Positions 1 to 8,098 of a stretch of 64,000 nucleotides of DNA are shown here, one piece after another; within the stretch, counting starts at the first letter, position 1; each line of letters begins with the position of its first letter. The stretch comes from Acidobacteriota bacterium. GTDB lineage: Bacteria; Acidobacteriota; Terriglobia; Terriglobales; Acidobacteriaceae. Location of the stretch: NCBI GenBank assembly GCA_021813745.1, contig JAKAJO010000071.1, positions 1 through 64,000 of the forward strand, given 5' to 3'. Position numbers and translations under genes: made by a program. Under the pieces are notes generated by a model that was given only the letters and a program-made list of their open reading frames with translations, ran no database searches and had not been told where the DNA came from.

Positions 1-1431
1 ATTGCAGATGCGTGTGAGGAGCGTATACATCTGTGCGGTTCCGGCGCGGCAGGGGATGCATTTTCCGCAGGACTCAGTCATGCAGAACTCGATGAAGAAA
101 CGGGCTACGTTGACCATGCAGGAGGTGTCGTCCATGACGATCATGCCGCCGGAGCCCATGATGGAGCCAACAGCCATCAGCGCGTCATAGCTGACACCGA
201 GGTCGAGCATCTCGGCAGGGATGCATCCGCCTGAGGGGCCGCCGGTTTGAACGGCTTTCAGCTTGTGGCCTGCGGGGACCCCACCGCCGATGGTCTCGAT
301 GATCTCGCGCAGCTTGATGCCCATGGGCACTTCGACGAGTCCAGTGTTGGCGATTTTGCCGCTCAGGGCGAAGACTTTGGTGCCTTTGCTGCGTTCCGAT
401 CCCATGCTGGAAAACCATTTGCCGCCATTGCGCATGATGGGGGGGACGTTGGCATAGGTTTCTACGTTGTTGATGAGCGTCGGCTTGCCCCACAGACCGT
501 TGACCGCGGGATAGGGCGGACGCGGTTTGGGCGTGCCGCGCCGGCCTTCGATGGAAGCGATGAGGGCCGTCTCTTCACCGCAGACGAAGGCGCCCGCGCC
601 GAGACGAATCTCGATGTCGAAGCTGAATGGAGTGTTGCAGATGTTGATACCGAGCAGTCCGCGGCGGCGAGCTTCGCGCAGCGCCATGGTGAGCCGGGAG
701 ACAGCGATTGGATACTCGGCGCGCACATAGATAAAACCTTTGTTGGCACCTACGGCGTAGGCTGCGATGGCCATGCCTTCGATGACGCGATGGGGATCGC
801 CTTCCATCACGCTGCGATCCATGAATGCGCCGGGGTCGCCCTCATCGCCGTTGCAGACGACGTATTTGACGTCGCCGGCGGCTTTGGCCACGGTGCCCCA
901 CTTCAAGCCCGTCGGGTAGCCGCCGCCACCGCGGCCGCGCAGGGCGCTCTCTGTAATGCGGTGGACCACACCATTGGGTGTCATCTCCATCAGCACCGTG
1001 ACGAGAGCTTTATAGCCATCGCGCGAGATATAGTCATCAATCTTTTCCGGATCGATATATCCCGCATTTTCCAGAACGACGCGCATCTGGCTGTCGAAGT
1101 GCTCATTCAATTCACACTGTAAAGAAGCGATGGGCTCGGAGCCCAGGCTGTCTACGATGGCGGGAGCATGGCTTGCATCGACGTGTCCGTAGAGTGTTTT
1201 GTAAGGATCGACGCGGACGAGGGGACCGTGCGAACAGGGGCCCATGCAACCGGTGCGTCGCACCAGGACTTTTTTGCCGGCGGTTTCAGCGGCCTGCGTG
1301 AGTGCATCGCGCAGCTTGTCTGAGCCTTGGCTGGCACACGCGAGGTCCATGCAGACACTCACTTCGAAGTCAAACTTTGCGTTCTCGCGCCGGACGCTCT
1401 CGGCGATCTGTTCCAGTTCCTCGATCGTCAT
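1..1431 (-). CDS. hoxF: NAD-reducing hydrogenase diaphorase subunit HoxF (3' end beyond window)
   Basis: This partial gene reads on the minus strand from an ATG at 1431 and is still open at base 1. Translating the complement gives an N-terminal thioredoxin-like [2Fe-2S] domain (roughly residues 1-130, cysteines in SVCMDLAC and RTGCMGPC). Next come the NuoF-type NADH/FMN domain with GRGGGGYPTGLKW near residue 165 and a C-terminal [4Fe-4S] motif ESCGKCIPC. Complex I NuoF normally lacks the N-terminal ferredoxin-like domain, whereas HoxF, HndC and FdsB have it. The match of the upstream gene to HoxE and the nearby nickel transporter and hypF favour HoxF. Its ATG overlaps the hoxE stop by 4 bp, so the two are translationally coupled. 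The role is NAD(H) oxidation/reduction for a cytoplasmic [NiFe] hydrogenase whose catalytic subunits should lie left of the window. HndC/FdsB-type enzymes remain possible. Confidence 0.85.
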   Translation of the reverse strand, partial: MTIEELEQIAESVRRENAKFDFEVSVCMDLACASQGSDKLRDALTQAAETAGKKVLVRRTGCMGPCSHGPLVRVDPYKTLYGHVDASHAPAIVDSLGSEPIASLQCELNEHFDSQMRVVLENAGYIDPEKIDDYISRDGYKALVTVLMEMTPNGVVHRITESALRGRGGGGYPTGLKWGTVAKAAGDVKYVVCNGDEGDPGAFMDRSVMEGDPHRVIEGMAIAAYAVGANKGFIYVRAEYPIAVSRLTMALREARRRGLLGINICNTPFSFDIEIRLGAGAFVCGEETALIASIEGRRGTPKPRPPYPAVNGLWGKPTLINNVETYANVPPIMRNGGKWFSSMGSERSKGTKVFALSGKIANTGLVEVPMGIKLREIIETIGGGVPAGHKLKAVQTGGPSGGCIPAEMLDLGVSYDALMAVGSIMGSGGMIVMDDTSCMVNVARFFIEFCMTESCGKCIPCRAGTAQMYTLLTRICN

Positions 1432-1925
1432 TCCACGGTCCACCTTTCCAGCTGCTCAATCAACTGTTCAGGAGTTCTTTCTCCGGTCACTTCACCATCA
1501 GCAAGCATGACGGGTGCGCGGCTACAGGCACCCACACAGCGAGCGGTCATGAGGCTGACCTGGCCATCCGGTGTGGTATGGCCGGGTACGATCCCAAGCC
1601 TTTCTTCCGCAGCCGCGATGAGCTTGTCAGCGCCCTTGATGAAGCAGGCAGTGCCAGCGCAGACGGTGAGGGTGTGCTTGCCGGGCGGCTTGAGGCTGAA
1701 GTAGTGGTAAAACGTCGCGACCCCATAGGCCTGGCTGAGCGGCACGCGCAGGGAAAGAGCGACGAAGCGAATGGCATCGTCATCGAGGTAGCCGAAAGAC
1801 GACTGAACGGTGTGGAGCGTTTCGATCAAGGCATGGCGGGCAAAGCCATTTTTACGCATGGTGCCGCTGACGATTTTCCAGCGCTTATCGTCACTGGGCA
1901 GGGGCGGGGCGGTGTAGGCAGGCAC
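1428..1925 (-). CDS. hoxE: NAD-reducing hydrogenase subunit HoxE, thioredoxin-like [2Fe-2S] protein
   Basis: A protein of about 165 residues of the NuoE/HoxE family. The four [2Fe-2S] ligands are visible as CAGTAC and, later, CVGAC. The central stretch with FGYLDDDAIRFVA and YGVATFYHYFSLKPPGKH closely resembles cyanobacterial HoxE. I chose the GTG at 1925 because GGGAGG sits 4 bases upstream of it. A longer reading from a TTG at 1994 has no ribosome site. The protein carries electrons between the flavin subunit HoxF and the hydrogenase module. It overlaps hoxF by 4 bp (ATGA) and lies 203 bp downstream of the nickel-transporter gene. Confidence 0.85.
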   Translation of the reverse strand: MPAYTAPPLPSDDKRWKIVSGTMRKNGFARHALIETLHTVQSSFGYLDDDAIRFVALSLRVPLSQAYGVATFYHYFSLKPPGKHTLTVCAGTACFIKGADKLIAAAEERLGIVPGHTTPDGQVSLMTARCVGACSRAPVMLADGEVTGERTPEQLIEQLERWTVE

Positions 1926-2022
1926 GATACCTCCCGAGACTTGACGTGGACTGCAGAGAGATTGTGAAGCCCGATTGCGCTCTGTGTCTAGCAATTTTGT
2001 ACGTGCTGGCCATGAAATACTC

Positions 2023-2038
2023 CGTGACTGCTGTCACG
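2023..2038. promoter_or_regulatory. Palindrome resembling a CRP-family operator upstream of hoxE
   Basis: The sequence CGTGACTGCTGTCACG has perfect 6-bp arms around 4 bases. Read as GTGA-N6-TCAC it has the spacing of CRP/FNR-superfamily sites. It lies about 100 bp upstream of the hoxE start, in the 203-bp gap after the nickel-transporter gene, where a hox promoter is expected. Regulator and function are inferred. Confidence 0.4.
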
Positions 2039-2128
2039 AAAAACAGTAAGCAGCGACACAAGGATTGGACGGACTGGAGAAAAGCGTGTGAGCCGGATGC
2101 GGTGAGGGGTTGATCGGACAGGCGAAGT

Positions 2129-2896
2129 TCAACCGAGAGCGGGCAGGTGGCTGGAGACGCCAAAAAGGAAGATGATTCCGATGCCGCAGCTGTAGACGGC
2201 GCCGGTCCACGCGATGGCGTGATAGAGCCGGGGTCGACGGACACCGGAGCTGAAGGCGCCGCCGAGGGAAGCGGTCATTAGCGCGTTCATGGTGACGAGG
2301 CCGATGGCGAATGCAACAAGACCGAGCATTCCGCGTGAAGTGCCGCCGAGGTTGGCGGTGAGGAAGAAGAGTGCGAGCTGGCTTGGGGTCTCCGCGCCAA
2401 TGCCGTGGAGCACGCCGATGAGGAAGACTGATTTGCCGTTGTACATCCACTGAAAGCGTTCGGGCCGCGCGGCAGAGGGGTTCCATATACGGCGGGTGCG
2501 CCAGGCGAGCCAGAGTATGCCGTTGATGGCGATGGCGAGGCGGCTTTCTATGCGGCCATGGGAGTGGCCGTGCGCATCCTTGCGCAGAATGCCGGCAGCG
2601 ACGCCGATGCCGAGAACAATCAGAGTAAGGCCGATGAGGCGCTCGGTCCAGTGATCGAGGCCTACAGGAAGGCCCATGTGCAATTGGAGGACAGCGATGC
2701 CGAGAGCGGCGACGGTGCAGGCATGACCGATGGCGTAGGTCATGCCGAGGCGCAATCCGCTCCACCAGTTGCGCTGCACGGCGGTGATGTCGGAGATGGC
2801 GGCGAGGTGGTCGTAGTCAAATCCATGACGTAGACCGAGGACAAGGCAGGAGCCGAGCGCTGCGTCGAGTTTCCAGTCGCCAAGAAGCGGAGTCAC
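2129..2896 (-). CDS. Nickel/cobalt transporter, NiCoT-like membrane permease
   Basis: A hydrophobic protein of 255 residues with several membrane segments. Near the N-terminus it carries RHGFDYDHLAAISD, which contains the H-x4-D-H signature of NiCoT permeases that binds Ni(II)/Co(II) in the second helix. Further conserved-looking polar residues in helices (AIGHACTV, VLHGIGAETPS) fit the family, and a His-rich loop HGHSHGR lies near residue 110. The start is a GTG without a clear ribosome site, so it is less certain. Its place directly upstream of hoxEF suggests it supplies nickel for the [NiFe] hydrogenase. Confidence 0.75.
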   Translation of the reverse strand: MTPLLGDWKLDAALGSCLVLGLRHGFDYDHLAAISDITAVQRNWWSGLRLGMTYAIGHACTVAALGIAVLQLHMGLPVGLDHWTERLIGLTLIVLGIGVAAGILRKDAHGHSHGRIESRLAIAINGILWLAWRTRRIWNPSAARPERFQWMYNGKSVFLIGVLHGIGAETPSQLALFFLTANLGGTSRGMLGLVAFAIGLVTMNALMTASLGGAFSSGVRRPRLYHAIAWTGAVYSCGIGIIFLFGVSSHLPALG

Positions 2897-2940
2897 GCGA
2901 TCAGTATAGAGCAGAAAGGGCGTGTATGGGCGTGACCGCG

Positions 2941-3660
2941 CTATTGGACCGCATGCCGGATAGGAGCGGGCGTGAGATGAAGCTGATAGTCGCCGTAGTC
3001 AATGGAGACGACAGTGCGGCCGAAGAGATTGCTGCTCGATTCCGCGCGGGCGCGGACGGCCATGGGCACGCCCTCAATGTCGGCATATTGGCGCGACATG
3101 TGTGTGGAACCGGACCAGATGGAGGGGTTTCTGGAGGCAACACCGTCGACCTGGGCGATGGCGAAGGTTGCGGCGTCCACCCACAGCGTACCAACGAGGG
3201 TGTTGGGCGCCTTGCGCTTTGGAGTAATGGCAAGAACGTAGCAGACACGTCCATTGAGTGCCTGCGGACCGCCAGATTTTAAGTGCATGGAATAGTTGGA
3301 CGTGGTGAACCAGGAGCGTTCGACGTTGCCGGGTAAGTTGATGGTCTTTTCGTTTTCAAGCAGGGGAATGAGCCCGAATTTACGAATGAGCATGGAGCCG
3401 CTTTGCGCAAGGATCTGATAGCTCTTGCCAATGCCCTTGTGGTAGGTGACTTTGACGGTCATTTGCGCCGCGGGATGCTTAAGATCTGAGCCGCGAAAGA
3501 CCTGGTAGTGTTCGACGTCTGTAAAGGAAAGTACGCGGGCAACGCGGTCCTGTACCGATTGGTCGACGCCACGGAGGATGTCTGGCTCACTGGGAGGTGG
3601 GGCGGCGAAGAGGTTCAGCGATGCGCAGCAGAGGAATGCAGCAACGAGAGTAAGGCGCAT
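2941..3660 (-). CDS. Exported LolA-like outer-membrane-lipoprotein-sorting family protein
   Basis: A protein of about 239 residues starting with a Sec signal peptide (MRLTLVAAFLCCASLNLFAA). I prefer the ATG at 3660 to the ATG 45 bases upstream: it gives a clean signal peptide and has AGGAGG about 12 bases before it. The upstream ATG directly abuts its only purine-rich stretch. The body is a beta-rich domain with LLENEKTINLPGN, GRVCYVLAITPK and GTLWVDAATFAIAQVDG, a pattern of the LolA/LolB-like family in which a lipid-binding half barrel is predicted. It is followed after 44 bases by the nickel-transporter gene and is divergent from hypF. A precise role cannot be given. Confidence 0.6.
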   Translation of the reverse strand: MRLTLVAAFLCCASLNLFAAPPPSEPDILRGVDQSVQDRVARVLSFTDVEHYQVFRGSDLKHPAAQMTVKVTYHKGIGKSYQILAQSGSMLIRKFGLIPLLENEKTINLPGNVERSWFTTSNYSMHLKSGGPQALNGRVCYVLAITPKRKAPNTLVGTLWVDAATFAIAQVDGVASRNPSIWSGSTHMSRQYADIEGVPMAVRARAESSSNLFGRTVVSIDYGDYQLHLTPAPIRHAVQ

Positions 3661-3728
3661 CGGCTGGAGGCCCTCCTGACGGGAGTGGAAGCGGATGTGG
3701 TGCATCTCCTACGCTATGCTGGTGGACG

Positions 3729-6077
3729 ATGCATGACAAGGGTGCGAGAGAACGAATGAGCTTGGGAGCAGAGGGCGCGAGCGGGCGGAGACGTGTGCGC
3801 GCCCGCGTGCGCGGTGTTGTGCAGGGGGTGGGGTTCCGTCCTTTTGTGTATCGGCTGGCGACGGAGGAGTCGCTGGCAGGGTCGATTGGAAACGATACCG
3901 AGGGCGTGACCATTGAGATTGAAGGTGAAGAAAGCCGTGCGGCAGCGTTCTTCAATCGTCTACGGAGTGAGTTGCCTCCGATGGCGCGCATCGACGACGT
4001 GTTTGTGGAGGATTTGGACGCTACGGGAGAGAAGGGCTTTCGAATTGTTGCGAGCGAAGTGCATGGCGCAGTGAGTACGGGCATTCCGGCGGATACTGCG
4101 ACGTGTGAGGACTGTCTGCGCGAGCTGTTTGACCCGCATGACCGGCGCTATCGGTATCCATTTCTGAACTGCACAAACTGCGGACCGCGGTTTACGATCA
4201 CGCGGCAGATTCCCTATGACCGACCGCAGACATCGATGGCGGCGTTCACGATGTGCGCAGCCTGCCAGGCAGAGTATGACAACCCAGGCAATCGACGGTT
4301 CCACGCGCAGCCGAATGCGTGCCCGGTGTGCGGGCCCAGGGTATGGCTGGCACGAGCCGATGGTGAGGAGATTGTTTGCGCCGATCCAGTGATGGAGGCT
4401 GTGGACCGCCTGGCGGCGGGTGGGGTGCTGGCGATCAAGGGAATCGGCGGATTTCATTTGAGCGTGGATGCACGAAACGAAGAAGCTGTGCAGATGCTTC
4501 GGAAGCGAAAGCGGCGCTATGGAAAACCTCTGGCAATCATGGTGCGAGATCTTGCACGGGCGCGCGAGTTGTGTGCTTTGACGGCGGATGAGGAGGCGCT
4601 TCTTACAAGCGCGGCGCGGCCGATTGTGCTGGCTCGTGCAAGAGAAGGCAATGGCCTTGCTTTGTCAGTTGCACCGGGATTGCCGTGGCTGGGAGTCTTT
4701 CTTGCGTATGCGCCGTTGCATCATTTGCTGCTATGTGACGACCGGATACGCGCACTGGTGATGACATCGGCCAATCTGAGCGAAGAGCCGATTGCGATTG
4801 ATAACGATGAGGCACGCGAACGGCTGGGAGCCGTTGCCGATGTGTTTTTAATGCATGACCGCGCGATTTTGCAGCGCTGCGATGATTCGGTGATGGCGAT
4901 TGTGGATGGAGCGCCGCAAGTGGTGCGCCGTGCAAGGGGCTACGTGCCGTTGGGGATTGAGTTGCCAAACGATGCGCCGCCGTTGCTGGCGGTTGGTGGG
5001 CATCTGAAGAACGTGTTTGCCCTTAGACGCGGGAGATTTGTGTATCAAAGCCAGCATCTGGGTGATCTGGAAAATCTGACGGGACTGGAGTTCTTTGAAG
5101 AGTCGCTGAAGCATTGGATGCGCACGTTTGAGATTGAACCGGTGGCGGTGGCGCACGACTTGCATCCAGGCTACCTGTCCACGAAGTGGGCCAAGGAATG
5201 GGCTGAAGCGCGTGGACTGCCGCTAATTGGCGTGCAACATCACCATGCGCACATTGCGGCGTGCATGGCCGAACATGGACTGGCTGGGCCGGTGATCGGG
5301 ATGGCGCTGGATGGGACCGGGTACGGTATGGATGGGCGCATCTGGGGCGGCGAAGTGCTGATCTGCCGCGATGACGGCTTCGGGCGCTTTGCGCATCTGG
5401 AATATGTGCCGATGCCTGGTGGCGATGCAGCGGTGAAGCAGCCGTGGCGTATGGCTTATGCACACCTGCGTGCAGCGGGAGTTAACACGGAAGACGCTGC
5501 AAAGCTTTCTGGAGCGTCAGAACAAGAGGCGCGTGTGGTGGAGCGCATGATGGAGCGAGGAGTAAATGCGCCGCTGACGTCGAGCCTGGGTCGGCTGTTT
5601 GATGCATTTGCTGCTGTGGTGCTGGACCGCAGAACGGTGGACTATGATGCGCAGGCGGCGATTGAGTTAGAGGGCGTAGCAGTGGATGAGCCGGATGAGG
5701 CCAGTCCTGCGGAGTACGTGCCACGGGTGGAGGTGATGGAGGGCGCTTGCGTGGTCCGCGTTGCGGCGCTATGGCATGCCGTAATCAAGGACATGCACAA
5801 CGGAGTGGCGAGGCCAGCAATCGCGGCACGGTTTCATGCAGGCGTGGCGCGTGGATTTGTGGATGCAGCAGGAATGGCGCGGGAGCAGTTGGGAATCTCG
5901 CAGGTGGTGCTGAGCGGTGGATGCATGCACAACCGGCGCCTCGCGCGACTGCTTCGCGAAGGACTGGAGCGTGAGGGTTTCAGTGTGTATTCACACCGCA
6001 AGGTGAGTCCGGGGGACGGAGGGCTGAGTTTCGGGCAGGCGGTTGTGGGGGGAGCGCAGCTGGGCGCAAGAAGCTAA
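3729..6077 (+). CDS. hypF: Carbamoyltransferase HypF, [NiFe]-hydrogenase maturation
   Basis: A 782-residue protein with the full HypF layout. The N-terminal acylphosphatase domain has GVVQGVGFRPFVYRLA. Two zinc-finger halves follow (CEDC...CTNC and CAAC...CPVC, residues about 118-200). Next are a YrdC-like domain starting near IKGIGGFHL and a Kae1-like domain with HHHAHIAACMAEHG, ALDGTGYG and LSGGCMHNRR. HypF makes carbamoyl-AMP from carbamoyl phosphate and transfers the group to HypE as the precursor of the cyanide ligands of the NiFe site. An alternative ATG lies 27 bases downstream, behind a purine-rich stretch. It is transcribed divergently from the hox side, and no other hyp genes are in the window. 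Confidence 0.95.
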   Translation: MHDKGARERMSLGAEGASGRRRVRARVRGVVQGVGFRPFVYRLATEESLAGSIGNDTEGVTIEIEGEESRAAAFFNRLRSELPPMARIDDVFVEDLDATGEKGFRIVASEVHGAVSTGIPADTATCEDCLRELFDPHDRRYRYPFLNCTNCGPRFTITRQIPYDRPQTSMAAFTMCAACQAEYDNPGNRRFHAQPNACPVCGPRVWLARADGEEIVCADPVMEAVDRLAAGGVLAIKGIGGFHLSVDARNEEAVQMLRKRKRRYGKPLAIMVRDLARARELCALTADEEALLTSAARPIVLARAREGNGLALSVAPGLPWLGVFLAYAPLHHLLLCDDRIRALVMTSANLSEEPIAIDNDEARERLGAVADVFLMHDRAILQRCDDSVMAIVDGAPQVVRRARGYVPLGIELPNDAPPLLAVGGHLKNVFALRRGRFVYQSQHLGDLENLTGLEFFEESLKHWMRTFEIEPVAVAHDLHPGYLSTKWAKEWAEARGLPLIGVQHHHAHIAACMAEHGLAGPVIGMALDGTGYGMDGRIWGGEVLICRDDGFGRFAHLEYVPMPGGDAAVKQPWRMAYAHLRAAGVNTEDAAKLSGASEQEARVVERMMERGVNAPLTSSLGRLFDAFAAVVLDRRTVDYDAQAAIELEGVAVDEPDEASPAEYVPRVEVMEGACVVRVAALWHAVIKDMHNGVARPAIAARFHAGVARGFVDAAGMAREQLGISQVVLSGGCMHNRRLARLLREGLEREGFSVYSHRKVSPGDGGLSFGQAVVGGAQLGARS

Positions 6078-6595
6078 CCAGAGATGCGGACCAGCTCCTG
6101 CGCTTCGTGGCGCGGGCCGAGAATGGAGATGCGCGGAATTCGGCCGCGCACCATGGCGACTTCATCGCAACGGTGCAGGCGGGGGCAGTTCTGGCAGTCT
6201 TTGAAGATCTTGTCGGGCAATTCGGATTTGTCTTCGACCGTACGGAAGCCGAACTTGAAAAAGAAATCGGGGATGCGCGTGAAGAGACAGACAGAATGAA
6301 TGCCGTGCTCTTCGGCCTCTTCCAGAAGCGTACCGAGGATACGCCCGCCCGCGCCCTGGCCTTTCGCTTCAGGCTTGACGACGATGGAGCGGACCTCACA
6401 TAGGTGCGGTCCGTAGAAGTGCAACGCGCCGCAGCCGAGGAAGACGCCGGCATCCGACTCAGCAACGGTGAAGTCGCGGATGTTCTCGCAGATCTCGGGG
6501 AAGGAGCGCTTGAGCAGCGTGCCGTCTCCGGAGAGCGAATTCACGATGTCGTAAACGTTGGAGGCGTCCTGGAGACGCGCTTTACGCACCTGCAT
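6074..6595 (-). CDS. GNAT-family N-acetylglutamate synthase (short ArgA type)
   Basis: A 173-residue GNAT acetyltransferase starting at MQVRKARLQDA. The acetyl-CoA loop KGQGAGGRIL and the C-terminal Cys cluster DCQNCPRLHRCDEVAMVR are visible; the latter is the style of short, kinase-less N-acetylglutamate synthases. The open frame continues 186 bases upstream inside argH, but the composition there is unlike a protein. The start overlaps the end of argH by 14 bp, and the stop overlaps the convergent hypF end by 4 bp. As the last gene of the arginine operon it probably makes N-acetylglutamate, the first step of the pathway, which otherwise has no enzyme here. Confidence 0.8.
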   Translation of the reverse strand: MQVRKARLQDASNVYDIVNSLSGDGTLLKRSFPEICENIRDFTVAESDAGVFLGCGALHFYGPHLCEVRSIVVKPEAKGQGAGGRILGTLLEEAEEHGIHSVCLFTRIPDFFFKFGFRTVEDKSELPDKIFKDCQNCPRLHRCDEVAMVRGRIPRISILGPRHEAQELVRISG

Positions 6596-7994
6596 GAGCG
6601 GCCTCCCGTGTGAGGTTAGCGACGCGTTCAGCAGCAGCTTCAAGCGCGTGACGTACGCGATGGCGCGCGGTGCCTCCGACGACGTCGTGGCAGTCGATGG
6701 TGGCGTCAAGTGAGACAGTAGGGAAGAAGTCCTCGGCAAACTCGTCGCCAAACTGACGAAGTTCATCGAGTGTAAGAACATTCAGCTCAACACCCTTTTC
6801 AAGCGCGTAGCGAACGGCGTTGCCAATCTTCTCATGCGCGGTGCGGAAGGGAACGCCCTTATGCACGAGATACGTGGCGGCTGCCATTGCATTCAGATAG
6901 CCGGACTGCGCAGCGGCGTGCATCTGCGCAGTATTGAAGCGGAGCGCGGCGGTAAAGCGAGCGACGAGCGCGATCATTTGCGGAACGAAGTCCACCTGGA
7001 AGGCAGGCTCTTGAGTTTCCTGCATATCCTTATTGTAGGCGAGCGGCAGGCCCTTCAGTTGCAACGTAACAGCCTGCGCAGCGGCGTTGATGCGGCCGAC
7101 CTTGGCGCGAATGAGCTCGGTGAGATCGGGGTTCTTCTTCTGCGGCATGGCGCTGGAACCAGTGGAGAATGCCTCAGGTAGCTGCACGAAATTGAATTCG
7201 GCCGTGGCGAAGAGCGTGATCTCCTCCGCAAAGCGGCTCAGGTGCAGGCCGACAAAGGTGAGTGCCTGAAGGAATTCAAGAACAAAATCGCGGTCGCTGG
7301 TGGCGTCCATCGAATTGGCGGTGGGCGCATCGAAGCGTAGCTCGCGTGCCGCGATGGTGCGGTCGAGTGCAAGTGTCGCACCGGCGATGGCGCCAGAGCC
7401 GAGCGGGCATAGATTGAGACGATTCGCGCAGTCGGCGAGGCGATCGGCGTCGCGCAGGATCATCTCAACGTAGGCGAGCAGCCAATGGGCGATCAGAACG
7501 GGCTCAGCGCGTTGGAGGTGCGTGTAGCTAGGCATGGCGGCCTCGCCCGCGGTGTGGGCCTGGTGAACGAGCGCGGCGGCCCAGGCCGCGAGCGACTCAG
7601 TGACGAGGCCGATCTGCTTGCGGATATAAAGGCGAAGGTCCGTGGCGATCTGCTCGTTGCGGCTGCGGCCAGTGTGGAGTTTGAGGCCGAGGGAGCCGAG
7701 GCGCTCCACGAGAGTAAGCTCGACGAAGTGGTGGATGTCTTCTGCGCTTGGGTGGTGGCGCACTGCGGCTTTGCCGTCGTCCGAGCGGTAATCTGCTGCG
7801 ATAGCGTCGAGTGCGCCAAGGAGTTGCGCGAGTTCAGACGATGTGAGAATGTGGGCGGCTGCGAGCGTAACGGCGTGCGCCTTGCTGGCAGCAACTTCTT
7901 CTTCGAGGAGGCGCCAGTCAAAGACAATGGAGCGCTGCCACTGTTCGAACTCTTTGTCGAGCGGTTCACGGAACCGGCCGGACCACATCTTCAC
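6582..7994 (-). CDS. argH: Argininosuccinate lyase
   Basis: A 470-residue member of the fumarase/aspartase superfamily, close to the family's usual 460. It begins MKMWSGRFREPLDKEFEQW and contains the signature GSSAMPQKKNPD near residue 280, carrying the mobile-loop catalytic serine. The TGRSRNEQIATDLRLY motif lies near residue 110. It splits argininosuccinate into arginine and fumarate. The start is a GTG at 7994 after a GGAGAGACGG stretch; the ATG two codons on would also serve. It lies 104 bases behind argF and overlaps the downstream acetyltransferase gene. argG, which makes its substrate, is not in this cluster. Confidence 0.96.
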   Translation of the reverse strand: MKMWSGRFREPLDKEFEQWQRSIVFDWRLLEEEVAASKAHAVTLAAAHILTSSELAQLLGALDAIAADYRSDDGKAAVRHHPSAEDIHHFVELTLVERLGSLGLKLHTGRSRNEQIATDLRLYIRKQIGLVTESLAAWAAALVHQAHTAGEAAMPSYTHLQRAEPVLIAHWLLAYVEMILRDADRLADCANRLNLCPLGSGAIAGATLALDRTIAARELRFDAPTANSMDATSDRDFVLEFLQALTFVGLHLSRFAEEITLFATAEFNFVQLPEAFSTGSSAMPQKKNPDLTELIRAKVGRINAAAQAVTLQLKGLPLAYNKDMQETQEPAFQVDFVPQMIALVARFTAALRFNTAQMHAAAQSGYLNAMAAATYLVHKGVPFRTAHEKIGNAVRYALEKGVELNVLTLDELRQFGDEFAEDFFPTVSLDATIDCHDVVGGTARHRVRHALEAAAERVANLTREAAHAGA

Positions 7995-8098
7995 TTCCGT
8001 CTCTCCTTTGCTCTGCGCCGGGCGAGAGCGTTCTTTTGTGTTGCGATTGAACGGAGTGATGTTCCATTCAATCGCGTGGTGGGAGCAAGGGAAGCGCG

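Noticed and set aside
247-1122. 291-codon open frame on the plus strand
   Set aside because: It is antisense to hoxF, whose minus-strand translation has clear motifs across the same bases.
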